Assembly (NCBI GenBank): GCA_037127315.1
Contig: JBBBDQ010001918.1
Span: 5,814,501-5,878,500, forward strand
Direction: 5' to 3'
DNA from: Ascarosepion bandense
Lineage: Eukaryota; Mollusca; Cephalopoda; Sepiida; Sepiidae
DNA length: 64,000 nucleotides
Of this stretch, positions 52,080 through 62,884 are shown piece by piece; within the stretch, counting starts at the first letter, position 1, and each line of letters starts with the position of its first letter. A model generated the notes under the pieces. The model was not told where the DNA came from, did not search any database, and saw nothing but the letters and a program-made list of their open reading frames with translations. The translations under genes were made by a program, and so were the position numbers.

Positions 52080-52600
52080 CTGCTATTTACTACTATTGCT
52101 ATTGACCCTTTTCTCTCTCTTCGGTTATTTCTCACGCACACTCTCTTTTTCATCTTAAATTGATAGACTCTTTCCTTTTCCACCTACTTAGCGGCGGGCA
52201 AGTAGGAAAGAAACAAACATTGAAAGAAAAATATAAAAAATGAAAAACGAAAGAAACAAACATTGTTCTACTACTCTGTTAAAATACAGACAACAAAACA
52301 TAGACACTTTTTTGTTCAAAGCCACATTCGCTTAAATCTAAAAACATTTTACCTCCAAGCAAAACATACAAAAGAAATATACAAATTATTTATTCTGCAT
52401 AGATGTTATTAAATATACGATTTTTTAAATTTTTTACAAACATTTCTTATTGCGTTGTTTTTTCTTGAAATTTGTGTTGCATTCGTGAACAAGATATCCC
52501 GCATTAAATTCTCCCTTTTAATCCGGGTGCTCTGTACCCAACAAGCAAAACAGTAAATATCCCGTCTCCCCTTCTCCTTGTAAGCCTCCATTAAAATAAA
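52080..52600. repeat. Segmental duplication, copy 2 (empty site)
   Basis: Sister of 50756-51610; the region after 'cattttacctccaagc' runs straight into 'aaatatacaaattatttatt' with no LTR. Confidence 0.88.
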
Positions 52601-52734
52601 TGTAACCTTTTTCAGCGCTAAATCAGAATTAGTCTAAAAAAATCATCATATACTTCTGCTTGGTGTTATTGCGAATATTACACTCGCCTTACTAAGAGCG
52701 GAAAAGAACAGGAATTTGTGAATAGCCCTTAGCA

Positions 52735-52775
52735 CCCACGTTCTGAAGGGACACGGCATATAGAAGTACTCTAGA
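52735..52775 (+). mobile_element. LINE L-B 3' terminus
   Basis: 'acccacgttctgaagggaca' and 'cggcatatagaag'; only the last about 40 bp survive. Confidence 0.7.
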
Positions 52776-53232
52776 ATGATTCATTTGCATTCTGTTTTAA
52801 CTTTATATTTGTCTTTTCTTGGTTCCATTAAAGTCATTGCATTTTCCATTATATATTTATTAAAAGCTGAAAAAAACCTGTTGAAATCTCATATCTTACA
52901 GAAATGGAAATATTTGATATCATCCAATCTACGTTCTTAATCGTTGCACTGAAACCCTACTTGTGAATCATAACAACAAATATAACAACAGCAATAATAA
53001 TAATTTTAACAGAACAACTCGGTGGCAGCCATCTTGATTAAGTGGTGAAAATGGTGGGTGGCAGTGTTCTCGTGTTGGTCACGTGATGAGGTTCCGTTGG
53101 GTGGAGGGTGAAAACGTGAGGTCCATATGCGAGTAATCTGTTTTTTCGATTTTACGGACTTCTACACCGAAACATTTGACAGGTGACAGCAGGATTTTAG
53201 TTTCAAAGTTGAAGTTAGAAACGAGAAATTTA

Positions 53233-53274
<42 letters not shown>

Positions 53275-53371
53275 GGGAGACACATACATATATAGAGACG
53301 TGTGTGTATGTGTCTATCTCTCTCTCTCTCATATATATATATATATTTATAGATAAAGATAGAGACATACG

Positions 53372-53402
<31 letters not shown>

Positions 53403-53444
53403 CACACACACACATACATATATATATGTGTGTATGTGTAAGAG

Positions 53445-53483
<39 letters not shown>

Positions 53484-53500
53484 TATATATATATATGAGA
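53233..53500. repeat. Compound (TA)n, (GA)n, (CA)n microsatellites
   Basis: TA runs, GAGAGA/CTCTCT and ACAC stretches in alternation. Frames through it are low complexity. Confidence 0.95.
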
Positions 53501-53515
53501 GAGAGAAAGAAATGA

Positions 53516-53978
53516 ACACAGATATATCGCCCGGTTCACACTCCACCCACGTCTGTTGAACAGGTTAAGACGCTCATCCCTTGTTCTCTGTTTAGGATGT
53601 GGTTTCCAGTTTTCTCTTTTCAAATCTTCTCACTTTTTTTTCAATTGGAGTAGATAGATCTATCTATCGCCCGGTTCACACTCCACTCACGTCTATTGAA
53701 CAGGTTAAGAGGCTCTTCCCTTGTTCCCTGTTTAGGATGTGGTTTCCAGTTTTCTCTTTTCAAATCTTCTCACTTTTTTTTCAATTGGAGTAGATAGATC
53801 TATCTATCGCCCGGTTCACTCTCCACTCACGTCTATTGAACAGGTTAAGAGGCTCTTCCCTTGTTCCCTGCTTAGGGGTGTAGTTTCCGGCTTTCTCTTT
53901 TCCAATCTTTTCACTATTACGTAGCCCCCTACACATCAGTGGCGTTACCGCCTTGCTCGGGATGATACGATTAAAATA
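53516..53978 (+). mobile_element. SINE S3 array: three heads, one tail
   Basis: 'ctccac(c/t)cac' at 53541, 53681 and 53821: exact 140-bp spacing. The last two share a 'tagatagatctatctatc' variant. Tail 'tacgtagccccctacacatc', 'gttaccgccttgctcgggat' follows only the third. Confidence 0.92.
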
Positions 53979-54071
53979 TATATATATATATATATATATA
54001 TGAGAAAGAAACACATACATATATATATGAGAGAGAGACATATATATATATATATATATATATATGTAAAT

Positions 54072-54111
<40 letters not shown>

Positions 54112-54145
54112 TATATAAGAGAGACTCACATACATACATATATAT
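53979..54145. repeat. (TA)n-rich microsatellite cluster
   Basis: TA runs with GAGAGAGA islands. Confidence 0.95.
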
Positions 54146-54154
54146 ATATATTTA

Positions 54155-54281
54155 TATGTTGGAGAATTTTTGTCTTTATTTTCAACAGAAATTAAAGCAA
54201 AAATACGACGTTTAGAACGGCTCATGATTAAACATAATAGACATTCATTGTCTCTTATATTTAATAGCATATGTTTAGAAC

Positions 54282-54285
<4 letters not shown>
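54155..54285 (+). mobile_element. PLE 3'-most fragment
   Basis: 'gttggagaatttttgtcttt', 'attttcaacagaaattaaag', 'gaacggctcatgattaaaca' and 'tttaatagcatatgtttaga' match 20965-21085 and 61915-62030. It ends at (TA)n. Confidence 0.8.
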
Positions 54286-54315
<30 letters not shown>

Positions 54316-54337
54316 CATATATATATGTGTGTACGTG

Positions 54338-54370
<33 letters not shown>

Positions 54371-54384
54371 GTATGTATGTGAGA

Positions 54385-54435
<51 letters not shown>
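54286..54435. repeat. (TA)n, (CT)n, (CA)n microsatellites
   Basis: Alternating simple repeats, ending in a T run. Confidence 0.95.
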
Positions 54436-54924
54436 TTTTTTTTTTATTAAATTTGTGAAGACCACGAAGAAAAAGAAGATTTAAGGAAAAAACGATGAGT
54501 AGGGAAAAGAAACGGAGAACAGAAGTCAGTCAAAAAGAAAGTTCACGAAGAATCAAACGGAACGATTCGCTGCTATGAAGGACGACGACATAGATAGGAG
54601 AAAAGAAATGAATTCTGGGACATGGAAAATAAAGGTCGAAAATAGAAAAATAGCGTGAAAATTAACGTAGAAGAGAAAAAAGCTTACTTTCTCTTGAAAA
54701 TCATTTTAGATTTTACAACTTTGACAAAAAAGGAAATGGCTTTTAAAGCTGTCTTCAGGAATGTGTTTCTATCAAAAATCTGTTTTTCATATATAAACTT
54801 TAGATTGGAAGGAAAAAATGGCTTTGAATAAAAAAAGACATGTTACACACACGCTGTATGGAATTTAACTAGATTTACATGGATATTTGGCTAGATTAAG
54901 GCTTCGTAAATTCGACAACTGGTT
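54436..54924. other. No gene recognised
   Basis: Purine-rich, then AT-rich; nothing identified. Confidence 0.5.
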
Positions 54925-55010
54925 CTTTTTCTTTATGTACCGTGTCCTTTCAGGACGTAGGTGATCATTAACTTCCACTTACCTATGTCTCTTCTCGCTC
55001 TTAACAATTT
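54925..55010 (-). mobile_element. LINE L-B tail, inverted partner
   Basis: 'atgtaccgtgtcctttcagg', 'acgtaggtgatcattaactt' is the reversed L-B end and directly abuts a plus-strand L-B fragment. Confidence 0.75.
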
Positions 55011-55385
55011 TCATGATGTTCTACAGAAGCATACGGATGATACTATGGGCCGCGCATGTAAGCAACGATGAGGTTTTGAAGAGAATGGAAACGAAAAGAA
55101 AACTTATTTTTAACAACAGGAAAAGATAGCTGAAGTTTCTAGGATGTGTAATAAGGAAGGCGGGCTTGGAGAATCTGATACTCACAGCACGGATAGCGTG
55201 AAGGAGTGACGGGGAAGCAACAAGGAACATACTTGATAGGCTTGAGCAGATGGATGACGGAGTAAGGTTTTGGAGGGGTAAGAGGAGAAAGCTTGTTAAG
55301 AGCTACAAAGGACAGAAAGATATGGAGAGCCATGATCTCCTATTTCCTGAAGGGACACAGCACATAGAACAAAAACAAGAAGAAT
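55011..55385 (+). mobile_element. LINE L-B, C-terminal region and tail
   Basis: Coding pieces 'FYRSIRMILWAAHVSNDEVL' and, in another frame, 'GLENLILTARIA'. The tail 'cctatttcctgaagggacac' then 'agcacatagaacaaa' follows. A short reversed L-B fragment comes next (55386-55445). Confidence 0.78.
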
Positions 55386-55445
55386 CTCTCCCAAACCCTG
55401 CTCCGCCATCTACTTGTTCAACTTCATCAAGTATACAACCAACCT

Positions 55446-56229
55446 TCAATAGAATAGAAACTCGGTTCGCTTTATTTTCAGAGCTGGAAACCAATCCAGT
55501 GTCTTATAAAATATTTTCCTTTTTTTTTTTTCAAAGACCAAGAAATAATCTAAATCAAAATAAAGCATTTAAAAGAAAACAAGAAACTTATCCAGTTGCA
55601 TCGATCGTCACCATGGGTAAGTTGATATTGCAGATTAAATAAAAAATGTCGGACGATTACAAATCGCTTCGACATATTACAGATTTTTATTTAATCATTT
55701 TTTTTCAATCAAGCTTATCGCTTAGAAAATTGTAATTAACACGTTACCTTGGAAAAAGACACCGAATATCTAGATTTCAATGAAATACAAATCTGTATAA
55801 TCGTCAGTAATTGCCTTGAGCAGCAATCGCCAGAAAAGGCTCACTGGTTTGTGTTTTTATTTGATGACGAACTTGTTGTCATAGTCGCTTTTGCCTTATA
55901 AATCGGCCTGGTAACAACAACAATTAAGAGATGTGTCTATGAAATGGGAGGGAGTTGGTTGAATGTTTACTAAATTGGCCTTGTGTCAAACATAACAGAA
56001 CTCCCTACAACTTACAGGTTTATTCAGATAGTTATCAGAATTATCAGAAGTTTGAAATGTTGAAGAATAAAAGTATATCGTTTGTACGTTAAAGTAGAAT
56101 TTTATTAACAGAACAAAAAAATATCAATTTTCAGAAGTTGAATGTTCAATGAGAAATAGTAATAAGGAGCTAAGTGTCCAGAATTCTAGTTGCAAGTAGC
56201 GTTTCTAGTTGTAAGTAGCAAATGTGTTT
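55446..56229. other. No gene recognised
   Basis: A 130-codon frame running into it (55250-55642) starts inside LINE sequence and ends in A-rich DNA, so it is not a gene. Confidence 0.55.
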
Positions 56230-56400
56230 CATAACATCTGTGTTTTCCTTTCCTGTTTTATGGCAGGCGAGAAAGTAAAAAGGTAGGTGAAGCAATAATG
56301 AAAATTGGACTTATCGGACGTTAGTTTTTAGGAGTCAGTTGAAATATCTTGTTGTCGTCGTCGTCGTCGTCGTCGTCGTCTTCTTCTTTGTCAACTCGAG
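56230..56400 (-). repeat. Family F repeat fragment with (GTC)n
   Basis: Reverse of 48500-48560: 'cgttagtttttaggagtcag' followed by (GTC)n at 56347-56382. Confidence 0.7.
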
Positions 56401-56799
56401 AATATTGAGGATGGAGAAGAAAAGGTAAAACAAATAGCCCGATTAAAGAAGGATAACGAATATGTGACGGGACATTACGTCCGTGTCAGGCTTGAAGTTT
56501 ATTTTATTACATTTTAGCGTATCGTCTCTCTGCTCCCATCTGACTGACTGATTCGGCTTTCATTCTTTTTATACCGAAAGACCTTTTAACATAGGCTTGT
56601 TAATTTTTCTCTCAGTTTTGCAAATCGCTTCCTTTCATTGATTAGAAAATTAATTGAACAGCTGATCGCGAAATTCGGCTTCGGCTTTTTCTTTCAGTAC
56701 GAGGTCAGTCTTTTTCTTATCTATCAAAATAAGGATTTCACACGTCATTGCGAATTTTTGCAAAAGTGAAGAAGAAAAGAGATATACTTTTAATCTTTA

Positions 56800-57180
56800 A
56801 CTAGCATTATAGCCCAGCGTTGTTTGGGTGTGATGAAAGCTTTAAAACTAATCCATGGTCCTGGAGTTCAGACTCTTTGGACGTTGGCACGAAAGACTAA
56901 AAAGCAATAGTTGTTTCCAGTCAAGGCGAAACCGTACACTGAAAGAAAAATGAATGGATGTAAGTCAAATTTTCATTTCCTGGTATCGATAAATAAGTTT
57001 TTTTGTCGTAAACTGAATTTTGAAGGCTAAATAAATCCTCTGAGTAAATGGTATAATGGCTGAGACTAAGAATTACAATTATACCTACTTAGAGCCAAAC
57101 TCGAAGCAAAAACTAAAATAAAAGGGCTGAAAAAATACAGACATACAGGCAGATAAACAGACACACACACAAACATCTTG

Positions 57181-57227
<47 letters not shown>

Positions 57228-57532
57228 ATCGATTTTCTGCACTATTGTAAGAACTGCAACCTTGAAACTTCTGAATATCGTTTCTTATGTCTTTGTCTAT
57301 GAGTGTATCAAATTTCATTAAAATCGAACCACTCTTTCTATAGCCCGATTTTTTCGATTATCGATTTTCGATATTTATCGGGGGTACCTCGACACAAAAC
57401 CTAGCTAAGACCACTCGCAGACGCTTATAGTGCAACTGTGAAAATTTCAAGAAAATCGGTTCAGTCCGTTCAGTTTAACGGACACACACACAGACAAAGT
57501 TCCATTTATAAATAAGTTTAGATTCCCTATCC
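56800..57532 (+). mobile_element. Element E, long copy
   Basis: 'ctagcattatagcccagcgt', 'gactctttggacgttggcac', 'gtataatggctgagactaag', 'gatatttatcgggggtacct' and 'aaaatcggttcagtccgttc' keep family order. A TA run (57186-57226) has expanded inside it. Confidence 0.85.
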
Positions 57533-57727
57533 ACCACATCTGCTCTCCTCAAAACCGCCTAATTAGAGGTCTTGTTGCCGGGTGTAATTTTCGTCATACC
57601 CAGAGTTCACCGAATAGAAGGCTAAAGGGTCATTTATGGTAGAGAGTTAGTGATTGGAATCGTAAGTTGACTGAGCAAGTGAAAAGTATGACGATAAGAA
57701 CAGATAACGACTGACGCTTGATTCGAA

Positions 57728-58475
57728 ATGTTTAAACTTTTTTTTTAATAGTTTCACAATGGTGCGTAGGGGGCTACGTAAATGAAGAGTGACAATTTAA
57801 GCAAGGGAAAATGAAGGGAAAGACGGACAGGTTACTGGGGGTGTCAGAGAAAGGGCAAGAATAGGATGAGAATACCAGTGTGAAAACAACTGCAAATGAG
57901 AAGGGGTGAAGGGGAAAAGACAAGAGAAGGACTGGAGTAACTAGACAAGAGATGAGAATTGACGTTGCATTTAAATTCTTAGAGATTGTAGCTGTTAGGG
58001 AAGCACGTATACGGAAGGGATTTCCACAGGCGGGAAGTGCCAGAAAAGACAAGAGAAGGACTGGAGTAACTAGACAAGAGATGAGAATTGACGTTGCATT
58101 TAAATTCTTAGAGATTGTAGCTGTTAGGGAAGCACGTATACGGAAGGGATTTCCACAGGCGGGAAGTGCCAGAAAAGACAAGAGAAGGACTGGAGTAACT
58201 AGACAAGAGATGAGAATTGACGTTGCATTTAAATTCTTAGAGATTGTAGCTGTTAGGGAAGCACGTATACGGAAGGGATTTCCACAGGCGGGAAGTGCCA
58301 GAAAGGAAACTGATGGAGTAGAAGTAGCGGTTGCATTTAGTTGATTTAACTGTAAAAGTGGGGACATTGTTGCCATTCTGGTTGCTTGGGTAAATTCTTG
58401 TGGAGGGGGCATCAGTGAGCTAAGCACGTCCGAGGAGAAGCCATAAAAATATTTATAGAATAGACAGAAGGAAAC
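57728..58475 (-). mobile_element. LINE L-A 3' region with a perfect 129-bp triplication
   Basis: Tail complement 'gtgcgtagggggctacgtaa' at left. 'gatgagaattgacgttgcat' starts at 57951, 58080 and 58209, so a 129-bp unit covering the HF/WNSLP coding end and 3' UTR start is repeated three times without visible difference. Since 129 = 43 codons, frames stay open on both strands. Confidence 0.88.
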
Positions 58476-58737
58476 CACAAAAAATTTATTTATGACAATT
58501 GGAAACAAATTTTCGAAATGATCCAGTCTTTCTTATCATATTTTGAAATGAAACTTATCCTGAACAGTTACTCTACTAGATCCTCCGATAATGAGGGCTC
58601 TATCCGTGTCACTACTCAGTAATTTTCACTAATGACTTTCCGCGTGGTATCAACTCACAACTTAGTATCTATGGTGATGACAAAACCATTTTTTCCTGTT
58701 ACGGTAGACCAATCTTTTTACTCATTTCTTTTTTTTT

Positions 58738-59085
58738 TCTTTTTTTCAATTGGAGTAGATAGATTAATCTATTGCCCGGTCCACACTCCACCCACGTCTA
58801 TTGAACAGGTGAAGTGGCTCATCCCTTGTTCCCTGTTTAGGATGTGGTTTCCGGCTTTCTCTTTTCCAATCTTTTTACTCTTTTTTTTTTAATTTGAATA
58901 GATAGACTAAACTATCGCCCGGTTCACTCTCTACCCACGTCTATTTAACAGGTGAAGAGGCTCATCCCTTGTTCCCTGTTTAGGATGTGGTTTCCGGCTT
59001 TCTCTTTTCCAAACTTTTTACTCTTACGTAGCCCCCTGCGCATCAGTGGCGTTGCCGCCTTGCTTGGGTGATATAATTAAAAAAA
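58738..59085 (+). mobile_element. SINE S3 array: two heads, one tail
   Basis: 'acccacgtct'-type words at about 58790 and 58933 (143-bp spacing). Tail 'tacgtagccccctgcgcatc', 'gttgccgccttgcttgggtg' after the second only. Confidence 0.9.
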
Positions 59086-59149
59086 ATTATAGTTTGTTAT
59101 GGTCAAATTGGCGGCTGGTGTAAAAAAAGAAAAAAAAACTTTAATCTGT

Positions 59150-59895
59150 TGTTTTGGGGGCAAAAATAGCTTGTTAATTTTAACGACTCTAAAACTAAAC
59201 TGTTTTTTTTTCTTATCTGACGTTCACAGATTACATAAATTCAAAAAACTGCATTGAATTCATTACTAACCAGCTGCTAAAAAAGTTGGTTTCCCTGTGT
59301 TGTGCTCGGCACAATTTCTAGCCCAAATCTTGCAGATCTCTAAGTCTACCATTTGCCCATGCTTAGAATATAGCTACTACAAATGATCCGAGTTCTCTTG
59401 CTATAAAACTGGTGCCCTTTTATGAAATCCAAAGAAGAATCAATATATTATTGATCCTGATCTGACGTCTCAACTTCCGTCACTTTCCCACTGCCATATA
59501 ATTTCTATAAATATTTTTATTTTAATTTTTCAGATGAGATCTTCGCTATGGTATCCAGACTTTATTAATTTAAACGCATTACTAGACCGTTGAAGATTTT
59601 TTCACCAATTTACAGTCGAGTTGGCTAGATGCAGCCGGAAATTCTCTGCTGACAGTTTCTTTTCTCGCACTTGTCGCTTGTGGAAATCCCTTCCGGCTCA
59701 ATGAATTCCAACCAACTTAATGGTTCAAAAATCTAAATGCAATACAAATCGATGTCTGCTGTTCACCTAATTACTATTCTTTTGATCTTAATTTTTAGTA
59801 ATGTTTCTGTTTTCTAATTATTCATCAAGCAGTAACGTCTTGAGTGTTAGGGGTTTTATTGCCTTGCATGGGGTGATATGGTTTAAGAAAAAAAT
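59150..59895 (+). mobile_element. LINE L-A, old copy
   Basis: 'actgcattgaattcattact', 'taagtctaccatttgcccat', 'tcgcacttgtcgcttgtgga' and 'tgccttgcatggggtgatat' preserve the L-A order with many mutations. Confidence 0.75.
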
Positions 59896-60040
59896 AAAGC
59901 GTTACCAAAAAATGAAATATGAAAGAGAAAAAGAAAATTACGATATTTTATCTCAATATCTAATGAAAATTGTATAATAGCAAAGCTTTCCTTGATAAGC
60001 CTGTCCTATTCGTTCCGTAACCTAACACACATGCACAAAT

Positions 60041-60130
60041 AGTCATCAACATACAAGCTTGTTTCGCCGTATCACAGCTCATCAGTGTGTTTAGACATCT
60101 GATTGCTTCAAGCCGAGATCAAAATTCAAG
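60041..60130 (-). ncRNA. Hammerhead unit with compensatory stem changes, copy 3
   Basis: Minus strand: CTGATGA (60079-60085), stem II GCTG/CGGC, GAAAC (complement of 60061-60065), stem III ACAA/TTGT and GTA. Compared with copies at 26 and 38 kb (ACAG/CTGT), stem III has changed on both sides. Stem I next to the core is ACA/TGT instead of GTA/TGC, also compensated. The tRNA-like head is mostly lost. Core fully intact. Confidence 0.7.
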
Positions 60131-60162
60131 TGAATGGATGGAGAGTAAGAGAAGGAAGAAAT

Positions 60163-60262
60163 ACACCGTCTGATGAGACAGTGAAGTTTCAATGTCGAAA
60201 CAAACATACCTTTGTCGTGGATATATATAGAAAAATATGTACATGCTCTAAAATATAATTTA
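60163..60262 (+). ncRNA. Hammerhead unit, second type, intact core
   Basis: CTGATGA 60170-60176, GACA (60177-60180) with TGTC (60193-60196), GAAAC 60197-60201, stem III ACAAA (60200-60204) with TTTGT (60211-60215), then C60216: a GTC site. Stem I pairs CCGT with GTGG including G.T pairs. Followed by 'tatgtacatgctctaaaata' and (TA)n. The best complete core in the window. Confidence 0.75.
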
Positions 60263-60286
60263 TGATATATATATATATATATATAT

Positions 60287-60458
60287 AGTATAACACGGAT
60301 ATGAGATAAACTCGGATATAAGAGAGATTTTCTCTGATCCCAAAGTAGAGCCTGTGGTACTGTATATAAAATAGACCAAACCCTGGTATAAGAGAATCCC
60401 GGATATAAGATAACTCTTATACGGTCTCGACAACTCTCTTATATCAGGGTTACAATGT
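60287..60458. mobile_element. pogo/Tigger-like MITE in (TA)n
   Basis: Ends 'gtataacacggatatgagat' and 'ctcttatatcagggttacaa' are imperfect inverted repeats; internal 'ggatataagagag' and 'ctctcttatatc' also pair. TA on both sides. It splits the usual HHR-(TA)n-tRNA/HHR arrangement. Confidence 0.5.
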
Positions 60459-60476
60459 ATATATATATATATATAT

Positions 60477-60568
60477 AGTCATCGGCAGACATATCTGTTT
60501 CGCTTTATCTCAGCTCATCAGTACGGTTAGACAGCCGATTGCTTTTTACCCAGGATTGAAATCCGACT
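60477..60568 (-). ncRNA. tRNA-like + hammerhead unit, copy 4
   Basis: Minus strand: B-box-like 'ggatttcaatcc', CTGATGA (60515-60521), stem II reduced to GCT/AGC, GAAAC (complement of 60497-60501), stem III ACA/TGT and GTC. The A box is replaced by (TA)n. Flanked by (TA)n on both sides. Confidence 0.6.
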
Positions 60569-60644
60569 GAATATATATATATATATACTGAAAGAGACGT
60601 GAACACCAAAACGTGTATCTGTTTTGGATAAAGGAATTAAATTA

Positions 60645-60810
60645 ATAAAATAGACTGGGTGCTATAGCCTTGGTTGGCAAGCAGTCTACCACCGAATTAA
60701 ACGGCAGCTTACTGCGAGATAATCTTCTACCTTGTCAGTCATGAACCGAAAGAGACGTGATCGTGCAAGCATGTCCTCAGTGCGAAGCTTAACTGACTGA
60801 CTGAAGCATT
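60645..60810 (+). mobile_element. SINE S1, 3' part
   Basis: 'gctatagccttggttggcaa', 'gcagtctaccaccgaattaa', 'cagcttactgcgagataatc' and an altered hairpin (GTCATGAACCGAAAGAGACG). Confidence 0.8.
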
Positions 60811-61243
60811 ATGATGCTCGCAGGTCAATTAATGATGAATTAGGAAGATCGTGTTACGCCAGTCCGTCAATCAAGTAACTTCATCTTGAAAATCAGTATT
60901 GGAAAGTGTACCTTGTTCCTTAGTAAAGCCACTGGTCACCGGGGCCTGTGAAGAATAAACAGCCACCACCGTTTAATGTATGTGATCGCATGCAAATAAA
61001 GCTTTATTAGATAATTAGATTAAAAATTAATGTCGACTTCGTCTCGCATGATTCAATTTTGCGCATAATTTTAAGTTAATTATCCGGAGAAAATAATTAT
61101 TTATTAATGTAATTCATCATTAGGGTCTGGTTTTGTGTTGTCTGTTTGTTGCAAATCAAGTCATGATATCAATTAATGTATGTATGAATGACTGCCCAAA
61201 TGTTTTCGGCTCAACCTACTTCGATAAATCTAACACACTGACC

Positions 61244-61318
61244 ATCAGTCAGTTAAGTGCTATACTTGATACACGCTTTGGGCGATCATGTCTCGAAAGA
61301 GACATGACTGACCATAGA
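61244..61318 (-). mobile_element. SINE S1, 3' hairpin fragment
   Basis: 'cagtcagttaagtgctatac', hairpin TCTCGAAAGAGA and 'catgactgacc'. It precedes the PLE fragment. Confidence 0.85.
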
Positions 61319-61409
61319 GAACTTATTTTCAGAAGCTGGTACAAGATTCAGTATAGCACCGCCGATTATAACTGTCTCCTCCATTATAATAAAGATTGTT
61401 TTGCGTTTA

Positions 61410-62033
61410 TTTAGATATTTTATTAAAACCACGCTCTCCCGTAGACTTACCTGTCACCTTTCTGATCAGAGTACAATTAAACAACATTTCTTAAAAAAAA
61501 CATAGCCATGTAGTTAATATCAGACAGATTTTAGTCAACAATACATTAATCCTCACTCATACCCAGAGTAAAAAGAACCTTCAGATATTGGAGGCCATCT
61601 ATATTAAATCCACACGTAATAAAATCACGTTTAAATCTGGTCATAACACATTACATTGCATTTAAATATATAGTTCTGTTAACAATTCGAGCTCTCACGC
61701 GGTGTGACGTCATAGAACCGCATTACAAATTTACGAACTGCGTTTGCTATTTGGTAACTGTTATCGTTGCTTAGCAAAGTTTTAAAATTTTATGTCAGCA
61801 CAAGATAAAATCGTCTTTGATGGTGGATGTTTTTTACGTTATCTCCTTGCAACCTCTCTTAAGATGGCTTGCATGTGCTGAAAGCTTAGAACCAACTTAA
61901 TAAAATATTATCCAAAGTTTGGTGAATTTTTGTTTTTATTTTCACCTGAAATTAAAGCGAAAATACGATGCTTAGAAAGGCTCATGATTAAACATTTATC
62001 TCTTATATTTAACAGTATATGTTTAGCGAATTA
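61410..62033 (+). mobile_element. PLE, GIY-YIG C-terminal half and 3' region
   Basis: Encodes 'TTLSRRLTCHLSDQSTIKQH' (about 61428-61487), a frameshift at the A8 run near 61494-61501, then 'ILTHTQSKKNLQILEAIYIK' and a stop after 'GHNTLHCI' (about 61668). RRLT and LEAIYIK are conserved points of PLE GIY-YIG nucleases. The 3' region has 'cttaagatggcttgcatgtg' then 'ctgaaagctta' at the ribozyme position. It ends at (TA)n. Confidence 0.82.
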
Positions 62034-62052
62034 TATATATATATATATATAT
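62034..62052. repeat. (TA)n shared by two PLE 3' ends
   Basis: TA run; the plus-strand PLE ends on its left and a minus-strand PLE ends on its right. Confidence 0.95.
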
Positions 62053-62830
62053 TGATACATGTTTCATTTAATAATATAGTCAAGTTTGGTCTATTTATTT
62101 TATGTAAATTCTTTACATATTGTCTGATATGCTTAATAGCTTTATCATTAAATGAAGAAAGAAAATCACAATATTGATTCATAATTTTTATAATCCATTT
62201 TATGCTTTCAGCTTACATAAGCCATGTTCAACGATATCAAATTATATTATATATTATAACCACGGACAAACGATAAGGACAAACTATTTTTTATTTACGT
62301 GGAAGATTTCCAAGCAACAACAAACTCGTGCATATAAGTCGCTGAAAGTGAATATCGCCGTTTTCGAAGATTAATATTATGAATGTTTTTTTTTTTATTT
62401 ACGTGTAACAATGTAAATGATATAATGTAGTGGTACGTGTTTTGTACCGAACACGGTAAGCATGTTTTTAACGTGTTCGTATTGATGCTATTGAATGTTG
62501 GGGTTTTTGTTTTTATTAATAAGGACTCCATTATTTTTAGGGTTTTTTTGCATATTAATTTATGATCTGATACTTGTGTTGTCAACAAGTAGGTTCCTGA
62601 TAGAGTTTGGTAGGTCTCCGTGTGTGTTTAAATGAGATCGAATTGAGGTAGATGTAGCGTGAGTCTTCGAGTCTGTTTCGTAGTGTCATTGCCGATATAA
62701 TTCTATGAAATTAGGATCAAGAACGCAGTTCTTCAACGGACGTATAAATTCGTAAATAATATTGGTTCTTTGTAATTTGAGTCACGTGGGTGAATTGTTG
62801 TTTTTGATGGTGGGTAAGTCGTTTTAAACT
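62053..62830 (-). mobile_element. PLE with GIY-YIG motif, opposite orientation
   Basis: Minus strand reads 'YIGNDTTKQTRRLTLHL' (about 62690-62640), containing YIG and RRLT, then after frameshift 'CKKTLKIMESLLIKTKTPTF' (about 62555-62490), the conserved Glu region. The 3' region has 'catggcttatgtaagct', 'gaaagcataaaatgg' with GGCTT/AAGCT as a stem, and near the end 'gaaacatgtatca' as in 3698-3710. Decayed. Confidence 0.7.
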
Positions 62831-62884
62831 TAGTATAAAAGATGATTAATTTTTTTTTCTTTTTGGTAACTTAGAATGTTATAA

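Noticed and set aside
53079..54465. Frames of 150-164 codons rich in Ile, Tyr, Cys and Val
   Set aside because: They read TA, CA and GA microsatellites.
57774..58508. A 244-codon minus-strand frame with three identical 43-residue repeats
   Set aside because: It is the LINE L-A C-terminus plus its triplicated 129-bp unit, not a host repeat protein.
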